A stretch of 64,000 bases of DNA from Thiorhodococcus mannitoliphagus (lineage in GTDB: Bacteria > Pseudomonadota > Gammaproteobacteria > Chromatiales > Chromatiaceae). This document shows, piece by piece, positions 6,625 to 14,454 of the stretch. Numbering within the stretch: position 1 is the stretch's first letter; each line of letters begins with the position of its first letter. The stretch spans positions 1 through 64,000 of the forward strand of contig NZ_JAAIJR010000017.1 of assembly GCF_010915725.1 (NCBI RefSeq), read 5' to 3'. The notes under the pieces are model-generated. The model did not search any database and had not been told where the DNA came from. It was given only the letters and a program-made list of their open reading frames with translations. A program made the translations under genes and the position numbers.

Positions 6625-8559
6625 ATGACAAGCACGACACTCAAGAACGCCATGCCGATCGTCGCGACCGCGTTGGGTCGCAAGTTCGGTGTTCAGGTCC
6701 AAGTCGGCGGTCAGCAGGCCGCGACCGATGGACAGACCATCTGGCTGCCGGATCTGCCGGCGGATTCCCACCTGCGCCCGGTCGCCTGGGGCCTGCTGGC
6801 CCACGAGGCGAGCCATGTGCGCCATACCGACATGGTGGTCTACCAGGCCGCGGCCGGCCACTCTCCGGTTCGCCGCTACCTGTTGAACCTCCTGGAAGAT
6901 ATCCGCATCGAGCTGGCGATCCGCCGGGACTATCCCGGCACCGAGGCGACCCTGGCGCGGGTGATCGACTGGATGCGCGCCGAAGGGCAGCTGGAGCCGC
7001 CGAAATTCGACGACCATCCGGCGCAGATCCTCACGGCGGCGCTGCTGCTGATCCTGCGCCATCGGGTGCTGGGCCAGCAGGCACTCTCCCAACCGGCCCA
7101 GCAGGCCGAGCGGGTGCTGCGGCAGACCTTTCCCGCCGCGCTGGTGCATCGGCTCCTCGGACTTCTCACCGAAGTGCGGGGCTTGCGCTCCACCGCCGAG
7201 GCGGCGGACCTCGCTGAGCGCATCCAGCAGTTGCTGGATGCCGAGGCGCAGGCGCCGCAGCCGACCGAGGTGCCGTCCTCGGATGCTGACGCTGAGACGG
7301 AGTCAGACGACGGCGACAGTCAAGCCGTCGACGCAGGGACCGATGTTGGAGTGCCCCCCAGGGACGACGAGCCGACCCAGGAGAACCAGGAGCCTGACGG
7401 GGCTAGAGAAGAAGGGGCGCCGAACGATGCTGCCGATCCGACGTCTTCGTCTGCCGGTGACGATGAGGCGAGTGCTGAGAGTGAGGTTCGCCAGGATGCG
7501 GGCGCTGAAACGGACGGGGATCAGTCCGACTCTGGAGCACCGGATCGTTTGCCTGAAGGTAGCGGCTCAGCCAGCACGCCTGGCACCGAGTACGCCGATC
7601 CAGCCGCTGATTCAATGGCTCGGGCCGCCGGCTCCGAATCCAGCGCTCAAGGGGCAGGCGATCCAGCTTCGGGCGGTCCACTCCAGCGCGTCCTCGCCGC
7701 CGGCGAGGGTGACCTGGCGGATGATCTGTTCAGCCGTGCCCGTCAGGTGATGATCAGTCACTCGGGAGACGCGGGCTTCAGTCTGTCCAAGCTTCCGGTC
7801 GCCGAGGAGGCGTCGTGCCATCCACGGCTGGGCGAGGTGCTGCACCGTCAGGTGGAGGCCACGTCGCGGGCGCTGATCGCCCGGCTCCAGGGCTTGGTGC
7901 AGTCGAGCCGGATGGACCGCCCGCAGGCGGTCTGTCGCGGTCGGACGTTGGTCCCAGCACGGCTGCATCGATCTGGGGTCGGGGATGCCCGGCTATTCGC
8001 CCGGCGACGTGAGCGAGTCGCGCCCAATACGGCCTTCCATCTGCTGGTGGACCTGTCGGGCTCGATGAACAACCCCACGTCCTCCGGACGACGGGCCTTT
8101 CGGGTTGCCTTGGAATCGGCTTTGGCTGTTGCTCTGGCCCTGGAGCGCATCCCCGGTGTCTCGGTGGCGGTCAGCGCCTTTCCGGGGCTCGGGGGCGACG
8201 AAGAGCGCATCACCCGGTTGGTCCAGCACGGACAGTCGGTTCGCCAGCGGGCCGGGGCCTTCCAGCAAGGCCCGCGCGGCGGTACACCACTCGCCCAAGC
8301 GCTCTGGTACGCGGCAGCGGATCTGACCCTGCGCCCCGAGACCCGGCGCGTCATCCTGGTGATGACCGACGGGGTGCCGAACGACTGGGCCGCCGCCGTC
8401 GAGATCCTCGGCCTGTGCGAGGCCAGCGGCATCGAGCCGGTCGGCATCGGCATCGCCTGCGACGTCTCGGCGCTGTTCCGCGTCGGAACCCGTGTGCAGG
8501 AGGCTGGGGATCTGAAACAGGCGCTGTTCGGCCTCGCCGAGCGGCTGCTGGTCGCCTGA
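6625..8559 (+). CDS. HExxH plus VWA domain protein, CobT-like partner of the MoxR ATPase
   Basis: 644 residues in three parts. Residues 1-210 contain a metallopeptidase-like HEASH motif at 60-64 followed by NLLEDIRIE, a pattern of CobT/VWA proteins with an N-terminal zinc-site helix. Residues 210-360 are a long acidic, low-complexity linker rich in D, E, S and A. The C-terminal third is a VWA domain with the MIDAS DLSGS at 476-480 and the later TDG near 582. MoxR ATPases and VWA proteins commonly act as a pair, the VWA part binding targets through a metal. SXT-type elements hold equivalent genes between exo and radC, function unknown. The start follows the leader. Confidence 0.85.
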   Translation: MTSTTLKNAMPIVATALGRKFGVQVQVGGQQAATDGQTIWLPDLPADSHLRPVAWGLLAHEASHVRHTDMVVYQAAAGHSPVRRYLLNLLEDIRIELAIRRDYPGTEATLARVIDWMRAEGQLEPPKFDDHPAQILTAALLLILRHRVLGQQALSQPAQQAERVLRQTFPAALVHRLLGLLTEVRGLRSTAEAADLAERIQQLLDAEAQAPQPTEVPSSDADAETESDDGDSQAVDAGTDVGVPPRDDEPTQENQEPDGAREEGAPNDAADPTSSSAGDDEASAESEVRQDAGAETDGDQSDSGAPDRLPEGSGSASTPGTEYADPAADSMARAAGSESSAQGAGDPASGGPLQRVLAAGEGDLADDLFSRARQVMISHSGDAGFSLSKLPVAEEASCHPRLGEVLHRQVEATSRALIARLQGLVQSSRMDRPQAVCRGRTLVPARLHRSGVGDARLFARRRERVAPNTAFHLLVDLSGSMNNPTSSGRRAFRVALESALAVALALERIPGVSVAVSAFPGLGGDEERITRLVQHGQSVRQRAGAFQQGPRGGTPLAQALWYAAADLTLRPETRRVILVMTDGVPNDWAAAVEILGLCEASGIEPVGIGIACDVSALFRVGTRVQEAGDLKQALFGLAERLLVA

Positions 8560-8576
8560 GCGCACCCGCCTCTCAA

Positions 8577-8668
8577 CCATCCAACCAACCACGCCGGCAT
8601 CTGCCGGATGCACCCCATGGGGACGTCTCCCCATGGGGGGCGTCCCTCTCTTCGACGAGGAACGCCTC
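8577..8668 (+). promoter_or_regulatory. Structured leader of the methylase-like gene
   Basis: Contains CCGGC/GCCGG (8594-8598 with 8603-8607), the double element CCCCATGGGG repeated exactly twice (8612-8621, 8629-8638), and end stem GGCGT/ACGCC (8639-8643 with 8662-8666) around the ribosome site, two bases before the ATG at 8669. Confidence 0.68.
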
Positions 8669-9421
8669 ATGCTCCACGACCCTCCCGCTCGCGTCCTTGC
8701 GCGCGAGCTCGAAACCCTCGCCAACCGCGGGCACCGCTATCGGCCCGACGAGTGGCTGACCTTCCTGTGCCAGGACGTGCTCGCCGGCTTCGGTCGGCGG
8801 CTCGCGCAGCCCTGGGATGAGGAGCGCCATGAGCGGCTCTTTCAGCTCAGCCGCACCTACGCCGCCCTGGTGGCCGAGCATCCCTGGACGGACCTCTTGG
8901 GCGCCGTCTACATGGAGCTGAGTTCCCGGGGCCAGCAACGCTGGCTCGGTCAGTTCTTTACCCCGCCCGCGGTCGCAAGCTGCATGGCCGAGCTTCAACT
9001 GGCCGATCTGGACGACCGCCTGACCACCGACGGCACCCTGATCCGGGTGCTGGAGCCGGCGGCGGGCTCGGGGGTGATGCTGCTCGCACTCTGTCAGGTC
9101 GTGCTCAAGCGGCACGGCCGTGCGGCGTTGAATCGACTCTCGCTCACTGCGGTCGATCTGGACCCGCTCTGCGCCGCCATGACGGCGACGCAACTGCTCG
9201 CCAACGCCGTCTTGCATGGCTCTCTGGGCGAGCTACGAGTCGATCACGGCAATTCCTTGAGCGGCGAGCTGTTCGAGACGCTGGTGGCGGTTCGGCTCGA
9301 GTCCCAATGGGGCGATCCGGACGCCTTACCCGTTGTCGCGACGCCGGTGCCCGAAGTGACCACCACGTGCTCCAGTCCGGCCCTGGCCGGCTGCTGGGGT
9401 GAGCAACTCAGCTTGTTCTGA
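8669..9421 (+). CDS. N6-adenine-methylase-like protein lacking the NPPY motif
   Basis: 250 residues. The SAM-binding motif I is EPAAGSG at 129-135, preceded by QFFTPP at 95-100 and followed by LTAVDLDPLCAAMTATQL, all typical of type I-like N6 methylases. The chain then ends without any NPPY/W catalytic motif, so activity as an adenine methylase is doubtful. The last residues are EQLSLF, matching the QL(S/D)LF consensus by which proteins dock on the DNA polymerase sliding clamp. Genes of this kind occur between the VWA gene and radC in ICEs and plasmids. I start it at 8669, not at an upstream start inside the leader, by analogy with its neighbours. Confidence 0.82.
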   Translation: MLHDPPARVLARELETLANRGHRYRPDEWLTFLCQDVLAGFGRRLAQPWDEERHERLFQLSRTYAALVAEHPWTDLLGAVYMELSSRGQQRWLGQFFTPPAVASCMAELQLADLDDRLTTDGTLIRVLEPAAGSGVMLLALCQVVLKRHGRAALNRLSLTAVDLDPLCAAMTATQLLANAVLHGSLGELRVDHGNSLSGELFETLVAVRLESQWGDPDALPVVATPVPEVTTTCSSPALAGCWGEQLSLF

Positions 9422-9429
9422 AGCGATCC

Positions 9430-9673
9430 ATCGTGATCGCGCGGCTCCGGGGTTTGTCCCCGGAGCCTGTCCCCTCCGTCGCCAAGCGCGGGCGGTCGAG
9501 CGGAAAGGCTTTCGTTGGTCACCCCGATGGGGGGCGCCGTCCATCGCTTGCGCAAGCGATTCACCAAGTGTTCGCGCACCACCGGCCGGTCGTCCGGCCT
9601 TTCATCATCCCCTGGGGAGCGTATCGACTCCTTCGGGGGGCCATGCGTCTTCCCCTGCCTTCTGGAGAAGATC
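9430..9673 (+). promoter_or_regulatory. Long structured leader of radC
   Basis: After the methylase stop lies a perfect 10-base hairpin GGCTCCGGGG/CCCCGGAGCC near 9445-9470, then an 18-base palindrome ATCGCTTGC/GCAAGCGAT (9543-9560), a CACCAAG linker, GGCCGG/CCGGCC (9584-9589 with 9594-9599), a CCCCTGGGG element, and a last stem GTCTTC/GAAGAT (9647-9652 with 9667-9672, one G-U pair) flanking GGAG before the ATG at 9674. It aligns part by part with the 3730-3974 leader. A published conserved RNA structure, the radC motif, is reported upstream of such genes; whether this is a member cannot be tested here. Confidence 0.68.
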
Positions 9674-10189
9674 ATGAGCAATGCACCAACCACACCCGCG
9701 CTGCACCTCGTTGCGCGAGGCACCATCCCGATCGACCGCGCCCGCGCGGATGAAGACGTGCTCATCCGCCAGGCGATGGCCATCCTCGAGCGTCGGATGC
9801 GGCGCATCCAAGACCCGCAGGCGCTGACCTCGCCGGATTTGGCGCAACGCTATCTCCAACTGCGCCTGGGCACCCTCGAGCACGAGGTCTTCGGGGTAGT
9901 CTGGCTCGACCACCGACACCGGGTCCTCGCCATTGACGAGCTGTTCCGCGGTACCCTGGACGGGGCGACGGTCCACCCCCGCGAAGTCGTCAAGCAGGCA
10001 CTTCGTGCCAATGCGGGCGCCTGCTTGCTGTTCCATAACCATCCAAGTGGTCTCAGCGAGCCCAGTCAGAGCGATCGGGCTCTCACGCAGCGCCTGAGGG
10101 ACGCCCTGAGTCTCGTCGGCGTTCGGATGCTCGATCACCTCATCGTCGGGGAAACCTGCACCTCCTTGGCCGAGCAGGGGCTTCTCTAA
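9674..10189 (+). CDS. radC: RadC-family JAMM domain protein
   Basis: 171 residues: essentially the JAB/MPN domain with the metal-binding set E71, H121-N-H123 and D134 within FHNHPSGLSEPSQSD. The N-terminal helix-hairpin-helix part of chromosomal RadC is absent, as in the short RadC proteins of ICEs, plasmids and prophages. The biochemical role of RadC is still unclear, and a DNA-repair role has been disputed. It ends the recombination cluster, with a terminator-like hairpin 70 bases downstream. The start at 9674 has GGAG at good spacing. Confidence 0.93.
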   Translation: MSNAPTTPALHLVARGTIPIDRARADEDVLIRQAMAILERRMRRIQDPQALTSPDLAQRYLQLRLGTLEHEVFGVVWLDHRHRVLAIDELFRGTLDGATVHPREVVKQALRANAGACLLFHNHPSGLSEPSQSDRALTQRLRDALSLVGVRMLDHLIVGETCTSLAEQGLL

Positions 10190-10259
10190 GCGCAGCTCGC
10201 CTGCGGCGTGGCCCTCGCGCGTCATCGGAGGGTGTCTCCGCGAGCGCTTTAACCTTTCC

Positions 10260-10292
10260 GCGCCGACAACCCTGAATCAGGGTTGTCGGCGC
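10260..10292 (+). terminator. Strong hairpin after radC, terminator-like
   Basis: GCGCCGACAACCCT and AGGGTTGTCGGCGC form a perfect 14-base stem with a 5-base loop. A shorter hairpin CTGTCG/CGACAG follows. Only a short T run (GTTT) lies after the stem, so it may work as a bidirectional or weak intrinsic terminator between radC and the convergent SemiSWEET gene. Confidence 0.6.
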
Positions 10293-10371
10293 TGTCGTTT
10301 GAGCGACAGACGCGGGATTGGATGCGGGCAGCTTTCGGCGGTAGGCGGCGATCGTCGATGGAGGAGGCGCC

Positions 10372-10635
10372 TCACGCGCGCCTGGATTCAGTGAGCTTGT
10401 AGGCCAGCACGACCAGGGCCAGCAGCAGTGTTACCCCGTTAGCGAGAATGATCGGCCAGGCGGCGAGCAGGACTCCGTAGATTCCCCATAAGGCGACACC
10501 GGCGGAAAAGAGCAGATACATCCCGAGCGAGATCGCTCGGGTGTCGCGGGTGCGCAGGGTCTTCACGACCTGTGGGATGAAGGCGGTGGTGGTGAGAGCG
10601 GCGGCCGCATAACCGAGCAGATCGGGAGAGGACAT
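10372..10635 (-). CDS. SemiSWEET (PQ-loop/MtN3) small membrane transporter
   Basis: 87 residues from MSSPDLLGY, with three membrane helices: about 5-24, 37-56 and 62-80. The PQ motif (AFIPQVVKTLRTRDTRAISLGMY) is diagnostic of SemiSWEET proteins, which pair to form sugar-type uniporters in the inner membrane. It lies 48 bases downstream of the TraL-like gene on the same strand and may be cotranscribed with it. No role in transfer is known, so it may be cargo. An upstream in-frame start is possible; I chose the methionine just before the conserved first helix. Confidence 0.85.
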   Translation of the reverse strand: MSSPDLLGYAAAALTTTAFIPQVVKTLRTRDTRAISLGMYLLFSAGVALWGIYGVLLAAWPIILANGVTLLLALVVLAYKLTESRRA

Positions 10636-10682
10636 CCGGGTGACCCTGAGTTGGAAAGGCGGCATTCTCGCCGATCCCTGGC

Positions 10683-11405
10683 TCAGCTGGTGGCAAAGAT
10701 GACGTCCAACTGCGCCCAGAGATCCTGCTTGACCCGGCGCAGGCGCGTCTGCGGCATCAGTCGCAGGTGGGCGATGGCCTCGTCGAAGGTCCAGCGCTGC
10801 CGGAGCATCTGCTCGACATCCTGCCCGAAGGTCGTGGCAGGGTACTTCGCCAGGGTAATCCAGCCCAGGATGCGCTCCTCGAACGCCCGGAAAAACTCGA
10901 GCTCGGTGACCGGGCGGCCGCGGTGCTCCAAGGCGCCAAGATGGGCATTGAGCCAGATCAGGGTGGGTACGCGGGTATGATCCAGGACCGCCTTGGTGCT
11001 GCTCAGCGTCTCGGCCACATCGGGGCCTCCGGCGATCACGGAGTTGATGATCACCCGCACGCCCAATCCTTCCAGCAGGGTGAAGAGATCATTCTCCACG
11101 GCATAGGCCATAAACGGCTGAAAGCCGTTGCTGCCGACATCGACGACGAAGTGCGCGGTCTCCTCCGCGGCGGTGAGACTCTCGACCAGCTGGTCGAAGG
11201 CGCGCGGGTTGACGACATGCTCCTCGGCGAGCTTGAGATACTCGCACTGCAGCGGGCGGTAGCGCAGCAGGGTCGGATTGGTGGTGTCGGTGTCGATACA
11301 GCGCACTGGCTGTCCGCGCTCCTGGAGATACTGCGCCAGGATCGAGGAGACATAGCTCTTGCCGACACCCCCCTTGGCCTGGAGGGTGAGAAAGAGAATC
11401 GACAT
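10683..11405 (-). CDS. traL: TraL-like ParA/MinD-type ATPase
   Basis: 240 residues. The deviant Walker A KGGVGKS at 11-17 and the segment RCIDTDTTNPTL define a ParA/MinD-type ATPase. The rest (VVDVGSNGF, then VRVIINSVIAGGPDV) fits the conjugal transfer TraL family known next to traK near oriT of IncP plasmids. It lies downstream of a TraK-like gene and both point away from the putative oriT at 12.2-12.6 kb. The start at 11405 is chosen because GAGGA is well spaced from it; an in-frame ATG five codons upstream has no ribosome site. In IncP the role of TraL is minor, so its function here is inferred. Confidence 0.75.
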   Translation of the reverse strand: MSILFLTLQAKGGVGKSYVSSILAQYLQERGQPVRCIDTDTTNPTLLRYRPLQCEYLKLAEEHVVNPRAFDQLVESLTAAEETAHFVVDVGSNGFQPFMAYAVENDLFTLLEGLGVRVIINSVIAGGPDVAETLSSTKAVLDHTRVPTLIWLNAHLGALEHRGRPVTELEFFRAFEERILGWITLAKYPATTFGQDVEQMLRQRWTFDEAIAHLRLMPQTRLRRVKQDLWAQLDVIFATS

Positions 11406-11453
11406 GGAATGAGTCCTCATGAAGGAGTGGGGCGATCGGGAACCGCCTCGACG

Positions 11454-11846
11454 CTAGTCGATGTCCGAGTCGTCGGTGAGCGGATCCCAGCGAAAGGTCT
11501 TGGGTGGCTCGCCGAGCGGCGGTGGGCGCGAGCGCTGGATAGGCTCCAAGGGGGCCGGTTTCGGGGTGAGCTGAGGTGTGGGCGGCTTGCTCGGTGTGGC
11601 GACCGGCTTGTTGACCACCTGTCGAAGGCTCACCAGGTAGCGGCGGAAGTGCCGCAGACTCATGGGTGGCGGATCGCCCAACGTGGAGAGCGCCTGATAG
11701 AGGTCGGTTCCGCTGTAGCCGGCCGTGAGCGCCTGGAGGATCGCCACCTGGTGCTGCTGGATGTAGACGCGGGCACTTTGGGGGCGGTCGGACTGATCGC
11801 GCGCCAGATGCGCGAGCAGCTGAACCGGGTCGGTGGTGTCGGTCAT
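11454..11846 (-). CDS. traK: TraK-like oriT-associated protein
   Basis: 130 residues starting MTDTTDPVQLLAHLARD, with GAGG at good distance on the minus strand. Residues 20-80 are helical (ARVYIQQHQVAILQALTAG, then MSLRHFRRYLVSLRQV), resembling the DNA-binding part of TraK-family proteins. The C-terminal half is a proline-rich tail ending in acidic residues. IncP TraK binds and bends oriT DNA and is encoded beside traL. The same pairing, and the adjacent repeat field, support the call, but sequence similarity was judged only by eye. The intervening 48 bases to traL hold its ribosome site. Confidence 0.6.
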   Translation of the reverse strand: MTDTTDPVQLLAHLARDQSDRPQSARVYIQQHQVAILQALTAGYSGTDLYQALSTLGDPPPMSLRHFRRYLVSLRQVVNKPVATPSKPPTPQLTPKPAPLEPIQRSRPPPLGEPPKTFRWDPLTDDSDID

Positions 11847-12212
11847 GCGGGTGACCTCATTCCGAGTGCGTGGCTGTTGGTGCATTCCTTCAGCTGGCTC
11901 CACCGAAGAAGACGCTCGAAGGGCGCGAGCCAAGATCCGTCGGCGTCCCTGGGTTGTCCGTTGCCTGTCCGCCGTGTCTTTTCCTGTCCAATCCGGCCCT
12001 TTCCCAACGTGCACAGCTCTCTTCGCGTTGAGTCATTGCGCTCGATCTTAATCGCCACCTCACAACATGTCCGGCGACTACCGTCACCCCGTCAAGGCAC
12101 CGTTCTTGGCTGACGCGCCGGCACGCTCCCGTTAGGCTCGGAGCCCGTTGCGGCTGATCGGCCGTGTCGATCCAGACCGGCCCGTGGCGCTTGAGTGCGA
12201 CCCCACGCTGCA
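11847..12212. other. Non-coding stretch between traK and the repeat field
   Basis: No convincing gene is seen on either strand. The region must contain the promoter for the minus-strand traK-traL operon, but I cannot point to clear -35 and -10 boxes. Its part beyond 12,000 is somewhat richer in A and T (ATCTTAATCGCCACCTCACAA near 12045), as expected near a transfer origin. Confidence 0.4.
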
Positions 12213-12576
12213 GGTGAAACCTCGCGGCGTCCTGTTGGACGTGAAACAGCGATGGGGAACGCTGCACGCAACGGCTTGTTTCGGCAACTGATTACGCCTG
12301 GTGAACCGCGAGCGCCCTGCATCAGAGGTGAACGGGCGTCTGATCGGACCTTCTTCGTCGGCAGTTCGGTCGAGGCCGATAGAGGTGACAGTGTCCAGAC
12401 GTGCGAGCAGAGGTGAAACGTCGATGGCAGGGTACCAGTGCAAGTGTCTGTTGCGTCGATGTTTCTGACGACGAACGCGCTCATGCTGGACTGAAGAGGT
12501 GAAACCATCCGATGCCCCGTGAGCACATTTGGAGGTGAAACCCGCGCTGGGTTTCACCCAAGTAGGTTGGTGAAAA
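12213..12576 (+). repeat. oriT: Phased GGTGAAAC repeat field, candidate oriT
   Basis: GGTGAAAC or close variants occur at 12213, 12240, 12300, 12327, 12384, 12412, 12498, 12534 and 12569. The first six come in pairs 27-28 bases apart, and the pairs are about 86 bases apart (12240, 12327, 12412, 12498 differ by 87, 85 and 86). Most are preceded by AGA or CAG, giving AGAGGTGAAAC. The sequence between copies is not conserved, so this looks like spaced binding sites rather than tandem duplication. It lies between traK and a mobI-like gene; in SXT the oriT is directly upstream of mobI. The nick site is not identified. Confidence 0.55.
12534..12558. repeat. Inverted repeat built from two GGTGAAAC sites
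   Basis: GGTGAAACCC (12534-12543) and GGGTTTCACC (12549-12558) are perfect inverted arms with the 5-base loop GCGCT. It is the only place where the repeat occurs head to head, 40 bases before the mobI-like start. It could be a dimer-binding operator or the cruciform part of oriT. Confidence 0.65.
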
Positions 12577-12598
12577 TGGGGGCTAAGAGACGAGGGGC

Positions 12599-13117
12599 AT
12601 GTTCGAGCGCACGACGGACGACACACGGGACTGGGACCTGGACGACAGCAGGCAGCCGGAAGGGATCAGTCCCCTTGCGGCGGTTGAGTCAGCCTGCCTG
12701 ACGCTCCTCGAGCAGTTGCATGACGAGGCGGTCCAGCTGGCGACGAGCTTCACCGAATCGATGCTGCGGGAGCGTGACGCGCATCCCTACCGCGAGCGCG
12801 GTTCGATCGGGGTGCGGGTGCGCCGATCGCCGTCACCGCGCTCGGCGCCAGGCGTTTTCCTGATCGAGTGGTTCCGCGTGCGGGGCCAGCGTCGCACCGA
12901 CTACATTCCACGCGGGGCAGGGCATCGTTATCCATCGCGCGCCTTCGGCCGCACCGAGCCATGGGAGCGGGAGCTGATCGAGATTTATGAGCCGCGGTTC
13001 GCCGAGATCCGTGCGCTGCTGCACCAGATTGGCAATCTGCGACGTCAGTCAAGGTACTTGAGCCAGGCATTGCTGAGCCGCCAACACTGCGCCGTCAACC
13101 ACGCCTGCGATATGTAG
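12599..13117 (+). CDS. mobI: MobI-like conjugative transfer protein
   Basis: 172 residues. The central part (GSIGVRVRRSPS, FLIEWFRVRG, YIPRGAGHRYPS, then WERELIEIYEPRFAEIRALLHQIGNLRRQ) has the spacing I associate with MobI of SXT/R391 and IncC, an auxiliary protein needed for mobilisation and encoded next to oriT. Size agrees with that family. The first 40 residues are acidic and variable. The ATG follows GAGGGG. It directly borders the repeat field and precedes the island that begins at 13.3 kb. Family assignment rests on pattern recall, so it is moderate. Confidence 0.6.
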   Translation: MFERTTDDTRDWDLDDSRQPEGISPLAAVESACLTLLEQLHDEAVQLATSFTESMLRERDAHPYRERGSIGVRVRRSPSPRSAPGVFLIEWFRVRGQRRTDYIPRGAGHRYPSRAFGRTEPWERELIEIYEPRFAEIRALLHQIGNLRRQSRYLSQALLSRQHCAVNHACDM

Positions 13118-13343
13118 CCGGCGAGTCTGTCGTTGATCCGTCGTGCTTGACTAGGCGCAAATCTAGCACTCAAGCTGTGACTCTATTCGCATCGCGTGTT
13201 TGGTCGGAATCCTTAGAATGCGAATTTGCCGCAAGAGATTTTCTCAGCTAGCCGTCTACGTCTCCTTCTTGAGCCATTCATCTGCTAGCCGGAGGCGCTG
13301 GTTCATCCTAAGCGGCGTTAAGGCATTCCATAAAGGAGCAGTC

Positions 13344-14450
13344 ATGGGATTCTGGCATACCGGTTATATGGAGTTTCACGAACCGGCCGGCTTGGAAGGC
13401 GCCTTCACTTTCGGCCCTAAGATCTATCGCTGCCAGCATTGCGCTGCTACCTTCTTCAGCGCTGACGCACTCCGCGTCCACCGCTTTGAAAGTCATCCCT
13501 ACGATCGGCCGCTTCTGCTGCTGGATGGGGTCGAAGCTGGTACGACACCCATCCGCATCACGCGAAGCCTGGATCCAGATAGCGTAATGACGAGCCGCTG
13601 CGAACGCAGCTGGATCAATGGGGCTCTGGTCGCACCCGAGGATCTTGGACGGCAGCTCGCCGAGATCAGGAACGATAGCGTGACCATCCGCCTGGCGAAC
13701 GACAATGTGTCGGCGGAGTTTACGCTCCGGTTCGAGATTGCTGCGCTGACCGATCTTGAAGGCGTCGACCGCTGTTTTCTCGATGTGGCTCGGCGTGGCC
13801 GCCTGGATCGTCGAGCCGTCGAGGATTTCATCACCATGTCGCGCGGTTATCCGACGGCCATGGGATACTGCGACGGCATTTGTGAGTACTTCTATGGGGT
13901 CTTGGTCAAGGAGCGCTCGCCGGAATCCTCGTTGCCTTACGCTCAGTATCGCGAGAAGTTCAACCGGGCCGTCGATGCATTGCAGGATATCGAGCGTCCT
14001 TTGGCACGCGTCATCTGCGCCTTGATCGCCTTTCACTTCAACCACTTCTCCCCCTGTCTCGACGTTGGCGAGGTCAACCGAGTCGATGTGGCGTCCGGGC
14101 GCTTTGAGCGGTGGATCGCCGGTGATCTTTCGGCGGCAGATCAACTTCCGTTCCGCCCGCGCACTGAAGCGTTGGAGCGGCTCTTGACAGATTTCGAGGC
14201 TGAACGACTGCTTCAGTGGGGTGTTGCCTCACCAGAAGCACTGCTTCCTCAGATCGACGACATGGAGGCCATGGCGCGCTCTGATCTGGCAGAATTCGAT
14301 CGGACGAAGCTGCGAGTCCTGCTTGCCGAGCTGTATGCGTCTCAAGGACGCGTGTCGGGGGCCAAGCGCCACCTGCAGGAACTGAGAAACAACCAAGCCC
14401 TGGGCGACTGGGCCGAGCGACTCTTGGTCCGCGTGGGCGAAACGAGCTAA
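13344..14450 (+). CDS. C2H2 zinc-finger protein, first gene of the defence-type island
   Basis: 368 residues from MGFWHTGYMEFHEP, with AAAGGAG nine bases upstream. Residues about 30-52 form a classical C2H2 finger: CQHC, then a 12-residue loop and HRFESH. The next 150 residues are beta-rich, and the C-terminal half is helical with a tetratricopeptide-like end (DRTKLRVLLAELYASQGRVSGAKRHLQELRNNQAL). I recognise no enzyme motif. It is followed 4 bases later by the coiled-coil gene and then the Hsp70-like gene, so the three are an operon. The finger may recognise nucleic acid or a partner protein. GC is lower than in the transfer genes. Confidence 0.75.
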   Translation: MGFWHTGYMEFHEPAGLEGAFTFGPKIYRCQHCAATFFSADALRVHRFESHPYDRPLLLLDGVEAGTTPIRITRSLDPDSVMTSRCERSWINGALVAPEDLGRQLAEIRNDSVTIRLANDNVSAEFTLRFEIAALTDLEGVDRCFLDVARRGRLDRRAVEDFITMSRGYPTAMGYCDGICEYFYGVLVKERSPESSLPYAQYREKFNRAVDALQDIERPLARVICALIAFHFNHFSPCLDVGEVNRVDVASGRFERWIAGDLSAADQLPFRPRTEALERLLTDFEAERLLQWGVASPEALLPQIDDMEAMARSDLAEFDRTKLRVLLAELYASQGRVSGAKRHLQELRNNQALGDWAERLLVRVGETS

Positions 14451-14454
14451 CAGC

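Noticed and set aside
3975-8559. Cobalamin (cobaltochelatase) pathway
   Set aside because: CobS/CobT resemblance is only at fold level; no other cobalamin genes are present and the setting is an ICE recombination module.
12213-12576. CRISPR array
   Set aside because: The conserved unit is only 8-11 bases with uneven spacing and no long repeat, so it is a binding-site field.
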